A DNA stretch of 64,000 nucleotides, taken from contig MCGO01000101.1 of assembly GCA_002104985.1 (NCBI GenBank), positions 83,585-147,584 of the forward strand. Reading direction: 5' to 3'. This DNA comes from Rhizoclosmatium globosum. Taxonomy: Eukaryota; Chytridiomycota; Chytridiomycetes; Chytridiales; Chytriomycetaceae. Of the stretch, positions 1-9,018 are shown piece by piece; position 1 is the first letter of the stretch; each line of letters starts with the position of its first letter. A program made the position numbers and the translations under genes. Under the pieces are notes generated by a model. It worked only from the letters and a program-made list of their open reading frames with translations, searched no databases and was not told the DNA's origin.

Positions 1-102
1 GTCGATGCATTCGATTTGAGATGGCGGAAGCGGAGAGACGGTGAGCTGATTGGGCTGGATCCAGTCTTGGACAATGATTGCCTTTGCGTTTGAAATGGTC
101 AT
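1..102 (-). CDS. MDR/quinone-oxidoreductase-like protein, 5' end only
   Basis: The open frame starts at an ATG read from 102 to 100 on the minus strand and runs off the left edge, giving 34 residues. They begin MTISNAKAIIVQDW and continue with a Leu-Thr-Val-x-Pro-Leu-Pro-Pro pattern. That fits the N-terminal strand of medium-chain (zinc-type) dehydrogenases and quinone oxidoreductases, which open with a K-A-[IV]-[IV] strand and then a stretch of the 'E-V-P-x-P' kind. No catalytic or NAD(P)-binding motif lies inside the window, so the family call is inference from a short stretch. It is divergent from THI5, with 200 bp between the two starts, so the two genes may share a promoter region. Confidence 0.4.
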   Translation of the reverse strand, partial: MTISNAKAIIVQDWIQPNQLTVSPLPPSQIECID

Positions 103-302
103 TTGTAATGTTTCTTTTACTGCTTAGTAAACTGCGAATTCTATTTAATTTAAACTTCTTTCACCTCATTTATTCACTACATTAATCAATTATTAATTCC
201 CGATGATTCGATCTGTTTACCACCACAAAACGCCCCCAAAAAGCCAACTTCCGCAATTCATCCGTTTCCCCAAAACTACCACAAAAAAGATAACTTGAAA
301 AA

Positions 303-1369
303 ATGACCATCTTGGGACACACTGACAAGATCACCGTTCTCCTCAACTGGGCTGCTAATCCTTACCACGCCCCGCTCTACCTTGCCCAACAGCTCGGCTA
401 CTTTGCCGACGAGGGCATCAAAGTCGCGATCCTCGAGCCATCCGATCCTTCCGATGTAACTGAGATCATTGGCAGTGGTAAGATCCAACTCGTTCTTTAA
501 TATCAGATTCGGTCAAGTTTCTAATATTTCACCCCACATTCCAGGTAAGGTCGACCTCGGTTGCAAGGCCATGATCCACACCATCGCCGGTGCTGCCAGA
601 GGGTTCCCCGTGACTTCCATCGGAACTCTTCTCGACGAGCCTTTCACTGGCGTCGTGTACCTCAAGAGTAGCGGAACGATCACGGAGGACTTCCATTCCC
701 TCAAGGGCCGCAAGATTGGGTATGTTGGTGAATTCGGGAAGGTGATTATCGATAACTTGACTAAGCGTTATGGTATGACTGTGAGTGTTTTTTGATTTTG
801 ATTGATGTTGATTGGTTAGACTTATCCGGATGGACTCTTGATAACATTAGCCTGAGGATTATACTGCCGTCCGTGTAGGTATGAATGTTTCTGATGCCAT
901 TATTCGCGGTGTCATTGATGCCGGAGTTGGGCTTGAGAACATTCAACAAGTCGAGTTGGAGGAATGGTCCAAAGCCCAAGGCCGTACCGCTGATGACGTT
1001 GGAATGCTTCGTATCGATGAACTCGCCGACTTGGGTTGCTGCTGCTTCTGTTCCATCTTGTACATTGGGAACGACAAGTTCATCGCTGAGAATCCTGAAA
1101 AGGTTCGCGCGTTCATGAAGGCTGTCAAGCGTGCCACAGACTTTTTGTTGGAGAACCCAGAGAAGGCATACAACCAATACGTTGAAATCAAGCCGTACTT
1201 GGGTTCAGACTTGAACCGCAAGATGTTTCAACGCTCTTTGCCTTACTTTTCCAAGTCTTTGGAGAATGTTCAACGCGACTGGACCAAGGTTGTCAACTTT
1301 AGTAAGACTCTTGGTGTTGTTGATGAGTCCTTTGTCCAGAACATGACCAATGAGTTTTTGGACGTCTAA
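303..1369 (+). CDS. THI5: 4-amino-5-hydroxymethyl-2-methylpyrimidine phosphate synthase (THI5/NMT1 family)
   Basis: This enzyme makes the pyrimidine half of thiamine from PLP and one of its own histidines, a suicide reaction that needs iron. Exons 303-477, 545-780 and 851-1369 join in frame to 309 residues; both introns are GT..AG (67 and 70 nt). The protein has the family core: [17 protein letters not shown] near the N-terminus, KAMIH with the donor His near residue 70 and the PLP lysine at about 66, the EPFTG block, [10 protein letters not shown], and the cysteine motif LGCCCFC. It ends NEFLDV, about 30 residues shorter than yeast Thi5. The start ATG has an A-rich context (gaaaaaatg). A TPP riboswitch follows the stop codon, which points to feedback control by the end product. 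Identification is very secure. Confidence 0.97.
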
Positions 1370-1414
1370 TTGGGCTCTCTGTGCTCTTCTCTCTTTCTTT
1401 GTTCCTTCTTTAAA

Positions 1415-1494
1415 TTGCGAAACGGGTGCTTAATTGAGCTGAGAGGATAACCGTCATAACCCGAACATGGTAATGCATGCGTGGGGATTTGCCA
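1415..1494 (+). promoter_or_regulatory. TPP (THI-element) riboswitch in the THI5 3' UTR
   Basis: All hallmark parts of the TPP aptamer can be read in order, starting 46 nt after the THI5 stop. P1 pairs GCGAA (1417-1421) with TTTGC (1488-1492). P2 pairs ACGG (1422-1425) with CCGT (1451-1454), followed by the usual GGTGC. P3 is a short hairpin, CTT/GAG (1429-1438). The T-loop CTGAGA that senses the pyrimidine is at 1439-1444. P4 pairs ACCC (1459-1462) with the G-run at 1483-1486. P5 pairs CATG (1466-1469) with CATG (1476-1479) around GTAATG, followed by GCGTGGGGA. Deviations are minor: one weak position in P2, and G for A at the first base of the P5 loop. It lies on the THI5 strand, and the next gene is convergent, so THI5 is the only candidate target. 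Confidence 0.92.
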
Positions 1495-1498
1495 ACAA

Positions 1499-1504
1499 AA
1501 TAAA
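1499..1504 (+). promoter_or_regulatory. Polyadenylation signal AATAAA after the riboswitch
   Basis: A canonical AATAAA begins five bases after the riboswitch P1 helix closes. It is the first such hexamer after the THI5 stop, so the aptamer should be inside the normal THI5 mRNA 3' UTR. The position would let ligand binding affect 3'-end choice or splicing. Confidence 0.6.
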
Positions 1505-1618
1505 CCTTTTCTACTTTGATTGAATTTGATAGGAAACCTGAGATAATTATATTAAATTAATTACAGATCAATTGAGGATCAATGCCTGGTGGAATGATGC
1601 TCGGACGTTAATGATTCT

Positions 1619-2908
1619 TTATTCCAGACCTGATGACCTTAATTTATCCCACATCTCTTTCTGGTCCAGCTCTTCAATCATACGAGATAAAAAGACAACC
1701 ATGTCCATATCACTCATATTTTCGGCTATTCCAACAGCGTTCTCCAAAGTTTCCATCGTTTTTACTCGAGAATCCTTCAACAATAAACCAACAGCTTCCT
1801 TGTTTTGACTTCGAACTGCCGTCAAAAGAGCCTCATTATTGTTCTGAGACGGATCCACGCGCAAATCACCAACAAGTAACCTGACGCAATCCATGCTTTC
1901 ACCATGTAGCGCTTCAATAATTGCTTCACTACCGACTTGAGCGGGATCAACTCGCTCATGCTTCAACAAAAGTTCCAAAAGGTCCGTCCATCCATGTCGG
2001 GCAACAGCTGGAATCGCCATATTATTGCGAATAGATGGGTCGACGCGTGGATCGGTCAATAAAAATGCAGCAAACTCCTTGTTCCGATTCAACGCCATCA
2101 GAAATGCTCGATTATTGTTTGCTGCTGGATTAACGCGACCATCTTCAAGTAGAACCCGAAGAACATCAACCGACGCCTCATTCCAACACGCAACAGACAC
2201 ACAGAAGCTGTCGCCTACACATGGATCGACTTTGTCGGACGCAAGTAATATCTTGATAATCTCCACATTGCTTTGCTGGCACGCAACCAGGAACGGCTCA
2301 TAACCTCCATGCGACAGATCAACTTTGTCACAATTCACAAGGAGCCGCACAATATCAGTGGAGTTGTTGATAATTGCGGTTATGATACAATAATCATTAT
2401 CAGCCCGTGGATCCACCTTCTCAATAGAAAGAAGGAACTCGACAGTGGAGGTATACCCCAACATAACAGCAACTCGAAGTGCCCGGTCTTTCTGTGAAGT
2501 TACATCCATCACACCAACCAGAGTCTTGATAATCCGCAGTGATACCTCTTCGGGAACTCTCCACCGTTCATGATACATCAAGTTAGCATCGCTGAGCCCA
2601 ATTTGTGCGTTTAGATGCCACGTCGGCTCTGCGAGAATCAAGCTGTACACTGCGCATTTGTAGTTGAAGGGCAGCGACTTCCACTCGTTGTACTTGATGC
2701 CGTTATCATCGAGATACTCCCACAGTGTCAGTGAAGGACGGGGTATGAGTGATTGGACGTGGAGGCGGGCAAAGGTGAGGTCGTTGAGGATAGTTTCGCT
2801 GAAGAGAAGTTTGGATGACAGCGCCACTGATCGCAGGTGTTTGTCGATGGGAAGATGCGATATAATACTGCGAATAAGCTCGTGAGGAAGGATTGTGACA
2901 TGATTCAT
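1619..2908 (-). CDS. F-box-like ankyrin-repeat protein (copy A)
   Basis: A single open frame of 429 residues; the ATG at 2908 is chosen because it gives MNHVTILPHELIRSI, matching the start of the paralogue at 32403. Residues about 5-45 (LPHELIRSI..HLPIDKHLRSVALSSK) look like an F-box, the Skp1-binding module of SCF ubiquitin ligases. The rest is a series of roughly 33-residue ankyrin-type repeats marked by [KR]-V-D-P and NN-x-A. In this architecture the repeats would select the substrate. The gene is divergent from the F-box-like/LRR gene, with only 65 bp between the two ATGs, and convergent with THI5. It is strongly similar along its whole length, also at DNA level, to the gene at 32403-33659 in opposite orientation. 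Confidence 0.85.
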   Translation of the reverse strand: MNHVTILPHELIRSIISHLPIDKHLRSVALSSKLLFSETILNDLTFARLHVQSLIPRPSLTLWEYLDDNGIKYNEWKSLPFNYKCAVYSLILAEPTWHLNAQIGLSDANLMYHERWRVPEEVSLRIIKTLVGVMDVTSQKDRALRVAVMLGYTSTVEFLLSIEKVDPRADNDYCIITAIINNSTDIVRLLVNCDKVDLSHGGYEPFLVACQQSNVEIIKILLASDKVDPCVGDSFCVSVACWNEASVDVLRVLLEDGRVNPAANNNRAFLMALNRNKEFAAFLLTDPRVDPSIRNNMAIPAVARHGWTDLLELLLKHERVDPAQVGSEAIIEALHGESMDCVRLLVGDLRVDPSQNNNEALLTAVRSQNKEAVGLLLKDSRVKTMETLENAVGIAENMSDMDMVVFLSRMIEELDQKEMWDKLRSSGLE

Positions 2909-2973
2909 TTTTGAGAAGGTTATTAAATAGATGGTTATTACATTATTTGTCTCATCAAAACCTTTCTTCACCA

Positions 2974-4197
2974 ATGGTCACCTTCTCAGACCTTCCTGTT
3001 GAGATAGTGACATACATCCTACTCATGGTTAGACTGCCTGGTCTGTTTCGTTACCGCGGACTATCAAGACGCATCAACGAGATCATCTCATCAGAGCAAT
3101 TTGCCATTGCCTCCCTCGAAAGAGTATTCAGCCCAGTTATTAAACGACCTAAAGTGACGAATTACGAACCATTGTCCCAATTATTCTTTTCAGTGATTGC
3201 GACTCCACCACCTGCGTTCCAAGAAGCCATTGCCACGTTGTACTGGAAAGATACTACCCACATTCAATTGGATCTGCAGAAACATTACGAAACTCGCCTT
3301 GCTCGATACAATGAAGACTTGAAGGGATGGTGGGAGAACAAGACTAGTCACCCAATCAAACCTGTACTTTCGGCGGCGATCTGCCTTATCTCAAAACTCA
3401 CAGATCTGAATTTGAACGGCATAGACGGATATATTCCACACCAAATTGGAGAACTAAAGAGCTTAACTTATTTGTTTCTTTCCGGATCATCTCAGAGAGG
3501 TGGACTACCAGATGAAATGGCGCAATTGATTCATCTTAGGGAGTTGAGTCTGCCTGAATTCATTTCTGGTCCCTTTCCAGAAGTTGTCTGTAAATTGACA
3601 AACCTCAGAAAGCTTGCATTGTATCGCAATGATTTAGAAGGGCCTATTCCTGCTGCGATTGGAAACTTGACGGAACTAGAAGGGCTCTATTTGCAACACA
3701 ATCAACTGACTGGACCCATCCCGCAAGAAATCAAAAAATTATTTAACCTAGATAATCTTCATCTTGACTTTAACTGTATTACGGGTGAGATTCCAAAGGG
3801 AGTCGGAAACTTGACAAAGTTGATCCAATGTGGGCTTTCCTATAACGAGCTGTCGGGTCCTATCCCTGCAGAATTTGGACGATTGTCAAGGCTCTATAAT
3901 TTACATATGAGGGGCAACAATTTGGTTGGTCCAGTCCCAGATTCTATTTCTTTGCACAAACAGTTGGGGTTTTTGAGTATTTGTGAGGACCAGCTCAATC
4001 ATCCTTTCTCTCACGCATTCGTGGATCACATATACAGAAGGAAATTGTGCAATTCTGTAAATGGAAAACCGTTCTACTTGGAAGAGAGGAAAGTGGAAGG
4101 CAGTGATACTACTCTTTTTTACGCGACAAGGCAGCCTCGTGATAAGGAACATCCCCATGGTTACGTGTACAGACTTGAAAATGAAAGAGAAGTTTAA
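2974..4197 (+). CDS. F-box-like protein with plant-type leucine-rich repeats
   Basis: An intronless frame of 407 residues from the ATG at 2974 (MVTFSDLPVEIVTYILL); the in-frame start upstream at 2911 is TTG and would overlap the neighbour. The N-terminus looks like an F-box (DLPVEIVTYIL...RGLSRRINEII). From about residue 130 there are at least eight LRRs of the plant-specific class, with units such as LYLQHNQLTGPIP and LGLSYNELSGPIP-type spacing (LxxLxLxxNxLxGxIPxx). No transmembrane helix or signal peptide is seen, so this is probably a cytosolic substrate receptor rather than a receptor kinase. A degenerate fragment of the same kind of LRR is at 35627-35818. Confidence 0.83.
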   Translation: MVTFSDLPVEIVTYILLMVRLPGLFRYRGLSRRINEIISSEQFAIASLERVFSPVIKRPKVTNYEPLSQLFFSVIATPPPAFQEAIATLYWKDTTHIQLDLQKHYETRLARYNEDLKGWWENKTSHPIKPVLSAAICLISKLTDLNLNGIDGYIPHQIGELKSLTYLFLSGSSQRGGLPDEMAQLIHLRELSLPEFISGPFPEVVCKLTNLRKLALYRNDLEGPIPAAIGNLTELEGLYLQHNQLTGPIPQEIKKLFNLDNLHLDFNCITGEIPKGVGNLTKLIQCGLSYNELSGPIPAEFGRLSRLYNLHMRGNNLVGPVPDSISLHKQLGFLSICEDQLNHPFSHAFVDHIYRRKLCNSVNGKPFYLEERKVEGSDTTLFYATRQPRDKEHPHGYVYRLENEREV

Positions 4198-4255
4198 AAT
4201 AAATGAAAGCCCCATCCTTTGTCCTTTGGCATATTAATTATTATTCAAGTTTATC

Positions 4256-6063
4256 TCAAAATAAGAAAATAAAGGAAACTACTGTTAACATTAAAAATGC
4301 ACCGAGTTTAGCAGCCGAAGATGTCCTATTGGTTGTTTGTGCTCCAGGTGAAACTGCTGCTGCATTATTCGATGGATCAGGCTGCCCCAAGAACACCAGA
4401 GCCGCGGAAAAAGCTGGGACTGTGACAGAATACAACGAGTTTGATGCTGATATTTTCGCTGCATTGTATAATCCGACAGGGAATCCATCTCTCGTTCCAT
4501 CAAACGTCTGGCCACCAATCGATATACCACTGACCGCCGAGATGTCTCCAGTGGTCTGCTGAATCAACTCAACGCTCCCTTTGTAATTAAATTGTTATTT
4601 TGATGTGGAAATACGTATCGCGCGCGTTTACATACCTGTAAGACTCGTAGCGAAACCCGTCGGTGGCCCAAACTGAATCACAACCTCCGTCGAATTCTTA
4701 TTCACAATCACAGCAGACCATCTCGAAGTAACAGTAGGATCCACAAACGCAAAATACTTTACACCGCGAACCGCATCCACCTTCACTTGAGCCCCACCAC
4801 CTCTCACAATTTGTATCCCAGCCGTCCCAACCCAATTCAACACTCTCGTGAAACCAAGCAACGCGTAAAACCCAGGCCGCGCATTGATAAGCGTAGGATC
4901 GTTCAAGTTCACGTAGATGGGAGAATACCCGCCCGCAGAAGCAACAAACACATTTGAAGTTGCTTTATCAGTCGAACCTTGCACTGCACCGTGGAACCAA
5001 GCGCCTTTAAATCCACTCCACGCGGAAGTTGCGAGATGGTCGAGCGTCCATAACGTTGCAGCGTATACATTTGAAACGCCGCCTGTTCCCCCACTTGACC
5101 GTGAATTCGTCTCGCCGAGTACGAAATCGTATTTTGGTGTGTGAACGGTCGAAAGGAAAGAGTATGTTGTGTCGGTGGGGTATTGCAGGAGGTCTTTTGG
5201 ATCTGTCGAGCTTTTAATGTTTTCGGCGTAGTAGTGGAGTGTGATTGGGTTGACGGATGGTTTTGTGGATAGAAAGGATTGAAGGATTGATCTTCCAAGG
5301 GATGTTCCTATACTTGTCGCGGGTCCAACAAATTGGGTGGGTTGTCCCAACCCAGATGTGATTCCAGTCGCAAGAGCCGCCCATTCGGTTGGATATGCTG
5401 TTGTGATGTTATACGGCTTGGCGGGACGAATCTTTCCCTGCAATAAATACAATAATTTTAGTTTAGTGCTATATATGGTGAAAGAAGTGAGTAGAATCAC
5501 CTGAACCCAATCTTCTGGTTCATTCCCAAGTTCAACTCCTAGGAATTGCTCAGACTTCCAGTTTGGTAGAACTGCGCCCTTCAAGTATTGGACAGCCATG
5601 CTAATTTGGTCGTTTGTTGAAGTAGGAGCCATATTGACACCGACAGAAGTCTTCACAGGTACTGCCAAAGCAGAATAGAAAGTGGACACGTTCTTCATTC
5701 CATTTGAATCAACCTTCGTTATCCACGTTCGGTTAGTCCATTAAAATACAAGGTTCTCTTAAAAGGACATACCACGCAAGTTGTATTGACGCCTTTCTCA
5801 ACGCCTGTAGTCTGAGCATACCAAACATTGTCGGCTGAGTTTCCACCAATTCGAAGAAAGAAGGGAAAGCTCGAAGTTGTTCGGTTGTTCAGAGTGTTCA
5901 TCAAGTTGATAAGGCCTGGATTCGGAGTTCCGTTGGAGAGGACAAGGGGAGACCTGGCCACGCAGGGCTCCTCCATCGAGAAGCCAACATAGTTTGGAGC
6001 GATAGTGTGGCCTGATATTGGTGGAGGGAGGGCATCAGCTGCCAAGAAAGATACTACAGACAT
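4256..6063 (-). CDS. GH79-like secreted glycosidase, probably GPI-anchored
   Basis: Exons on the minus strand are 6063-5773, 5713-5501, 5437-4636 and 4578-4256, joining in frame to 542 residues through GT..AG introns of 58-63 nt. The protein resembles fungal GH79 beta-glucuronidase-like enzymes: RIGGNSADNVWY near the N-terminus, LGNEPEDW carrying the acid/base Glu, FVLGETNS carrying the nucleophile Glu, and a C-terminal beta domain (TTGDISAVSGISIGGQTFDG). It has many N-glycosylation sequons. The last 20 residues are strongly hydrophobic after a Ser/Thr-rich stretch, as in GPI-attachment signals. The chosen ATG gives only a short signal peptide; the frame stays open upstream (AHFLSTIM..), so an upstream exon may supply more of it. 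The substrate cannot be told. Confidence 0.85.
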
Positions 6064-6348
6064 AATTGTTGACAGAAAATGGGCACGCTCCAAACAATCT
6101 AGAGTATTCTTTCGAAAGAAGCTGTTTCTCTGACTTTGGCATTAAAACAAGTTAATTCTCACCAGTTACCAAATACTTTGTATATGTTGACTACGATCAT
6201 AGCATACTTGGAAGTCTCCTTTATACCATCGCTAAATCAAAGCATCATTCTTATTACAAATGTATAAATGAGGCAATTCCCGTTTCTCTGATGTAGTATA
6301 TTTGTTATTTACTTTCGTTCCCTTCTTTTTCCATTTCCAAAAACAACC

Positions 6349-7172
6349 ATGAGTGACGGCATCCCTCCAAGAAAGGTAAGCTCTTCCTACATCCAGTCAC
6401 ATTCTGTAGCATTATCATTCATGAATGATGTTTTTAATGAAGGAGAAAGAGGAAAGGGCAGAGTATATAACCCCAACTAACCCTCTTCTTTCCTTCAGCG
6501 TTTGAGCATCTACGACGAGCCATCAGCTCCAAAGACTATTCCAACTCCAGAACCAACTCAGGTTGAACTAGCTTTGCGATCGGTGCGTTGTTGACCAATT
6601 GACTCAACGATTAACCATGTTTGATCTAAACCAGTCCCGCCACACTGTCTCAGACTACTTCAAAGAGACCAGAGTACGTCATTCCTCAAACTCTACCCTT
6701 CCTCCAGTACCTAACCTCTGCCAACACTACTCCATCAAAACAACCCTTTCCAAAATAGGCAACACTCCAATCCTACACAAACAGCTACCTCGCCTTCGAA
6801 CAATCCGTAATCGACTCCGCAAAGCCATTCGTAACCCCATCCGAACCACTCCTCCCCAACTTTCTCTACGTTACCCTCGCAACATGCGGAGGTCTCGTTG
6901 CAACAGCTTCTTCAAAACGTTTCTCGTCACGTGTGTTTGTTCCGCTTGGATTGGGGACGGCGGCTGTTGGGTGGTGGTACCCTAAGACGTCTGGGAACTT
7001 GATCAAGGCTGCTGCGAAGGCGAGTGGAATCGATGAGCAGATTGAGAGTGCGGCTACTACTTTGAACGCGCAGTGGGGGGCTGTGAAGGGGAGTGTTGGA
7101 GCTGCGTACAAGGATGCTAATGAGGCTGTTTTGAATGGTGTGGCTAGTGTTACCGGTCAAGCGAGAAAGTAG
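6349..7172 (+). CDS. MICOS complex subunit MIC26/MIC27 (apolipoprotein O-like)
   Basis: Exons 6349-6375, 6499-6582, 6635-6673 and 6759-7172 join to 187 residues. The N-terminal part (IYDEPSAPKTIPTPEPTQVE) precedes a helix (SRHTVSDYFKETR..YTNSYLAFEQSVIDS) and a glycine-rich membrane segment (LPNFLYVTLATCGGLVATAS, then VFVPLGLGTAAVGWWYPKT). This is the usual order in MIC26/27 of the inner mitochondrial membrane, which shape crista junctions. The C-terminal helix is amphipathic and Ala-rich. The first exon encodes only nine residues, so gene finders may miss the start. Whether it is the MIC26 or the MIC27 branch cannot be decided here. Confidence 0.87.
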
Positions 7173-7278
7173 ATTGAAACGGAGGATACTGTTTGCATCT
7201 GTCAGAAATTATGGTCAGAATAAATTCTCGGTGTTTTTGAAAGAGTCGTTTATGAACATTTATTGGTGAAATCAAGAA

Positions 7279-8906
7279 TCACAACTCATCCCTTCCACTG
7301 TCCTCATCCTTATGCTTCTCACCCGTCTCAATGGACTTCTTGCTACGTTTTTCCTTCACAACACGCACAAGCTCCTCAATCAAACGCCAACTTCTCTGAT
7401 CCCCAACTGCCTGAAACTCCATAAAGTTTGGCGTAAAACTGAGACTAATTCCAAACTCCTCACTGAAAAACACTACACTCCCTCCAGCCCCAGTCCACCC
7501 AACAAATTCAACCCCAGCCCCCGCCTTCGAAGGCCCGAACCCATCCCTAAACACCCCCATTCCACATTGAGTGAAAGTAATATTCCCCAACAAAACACGA
7601 TCCACCTCCGTCACCCGATTCTCCTTATACCCAAACCCATACACCTCCTTCGCCAACATCGCCGCCTCCCCTCCCTCCGCCGACCGTCGAACCACCTCCG
7701 CAAGCCACGCAAGCGACCTCGAATTCGTCAACACATTAAACGAAGGCGACTGCGACCGTCTCAACACAGCGTCATTATAACTCCACGGGAACTCAGCCTC
7801 CCTCCCCTTGAAATCCGGGCCCGACCCAATCAGCGATTTACTCGACTCCGTGTCTTTGAAAAAGTACGCGTTGATCAGCGCTGGGTCTACTTTCAAGTGT
7901 CCAAACAGGGAGAGGAACGAATTGGGTGCGATGGCGTGGAATATCTTGTATATGTAGCTGGCGGAGTCAAGTGGCGCGACGCGGACGCCAAGAGACTCGA
8001 CGAGATCCGCGGGGCCGTCTGGGATTCCGTAGTGGAATTCAAAGGGAGAGTCGGGGTGGTTTTTGTTGAGGAGGGGCATGATTTCCGTGTACATGATTTC
8101 ACGGACTGTGAGACCTGTGACTCTACGTGCGATTTCGTTGAGGTACCAGCCACGTGTGACGGCGTGGTATGCACTGACTTGGGTTCCGTTGAAGTTGTGA
8201 GGTTGTCCTGCGATTTTTGAAGCGAGGAGGTCGAGGTTGAGTAAATCTTCTGGCGTGGGAATACGTTCTTTGTCGAGGAACGCGACGCCGCTTCTGTGTT
8301 GGAGAAGATGTTGGATTGTGACATGGGATTTGTTTCCGTGGCTGAATTCCGGCCAGTGTTTTGAGATTGGGTCGGAGAGATTGATTCTGTTTGTGTTCGC
8401 GAGATGGAGAAATACGGTGGAGGTTACGAATTTTGAGCATGAAAAGACTTGTTGGAGGTGGTAGGGTCTGTATCGTGTTTTGTAATGTGTTGTTGTGAAT
8501 CCACCTGCGATGTCTGCCACAAGGTTGCCATCAACTGGTTTAAATGTGTGAATAGTTAGTAAAACTGATGAAGGAAGGGGATGTTGGGGGCGTTGGAGGC
8601 TGACAGACGAACCATAGGCTGTGAACTGGGACCCAAGGTCTTCGCCATTCTTGAGACCCTCTGGCGTACTCATTAGTTATTAAGCTTAACCAGTAGCACA
8701 AGCTTACTGTGCATGATTGTCTTCAGGTTCTCGTACCCTGGTTCTGTGGTTCCGTACACTCCGACCAATGGCTGTGCATACAGCCCAAACATCTTGTGCT
8801 GCCAGTGAAACACGGGTCCATACCGAAGAAAGTACGAGTAGAAACAGTTGAGCAATCCGAGGACCACTACAATTCGCATCCATCCAAATCCATCGCCATT
8901 TGTCAT
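7279..8906 (-). CDS. Beta-lactamase-fold serine hydrolase with C-terminal RDEL (copy 1)
   Basis: Exons 8906-8708, 8660-8613 and 8534-7279 give 500 residues. An N-terminal membrane helix (MRIVVVLGLLNCFYSYFL) is followed by a class C beta-lactamase/LACTB/EstB-like domain. The SxxK nucleophile motif is seen in FSCSKFVTS, a YxN-like motif in GWYLNEIAR, and the block YWPEF/HWPEF..HVTIQHLLQHRSG is typical of the family. The final residues are GRDEL, an ER-retrieval signal of the KDEL type, so the catalytic domain is probably in the ER lumen. The gene is divergent from its paralogue at 9019, with 112 bp between starts. The middle intron lies at the same codon as the intron of that paralogue, and its 5' site, GTTCGT, is unusual. 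Likely an esterase or peptidase; substrate unknown. Confidence 0.88.
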
Positions 8907-9018
8907 TTTGAAGGGATAACAAATTCCTTCTCAATTATCCTGCCAATTTAATTCTTAAATCGCCTGTCCTTTCTTCTTTTAAATTGATTACAATATCTTC
9001 CCTGAAAGAAATTGAGCC

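Noticed and set aside
103..302. TPP riboswitch in the THI5 5' region, where fungi usually have it
   Set aside because: I searched the upstream region and the two introns for CTGAGA and GCG-GGGA motifs in order and found none; only the 3' site qualifies.
7312..8220. 302-codon plus-strand frame
   Set aside because: Antisense to copy 1 of the beta-lactamase-like genes; composition (Arg/Pro-rich, then Val/Asp-rich) is that of an antisense frame.
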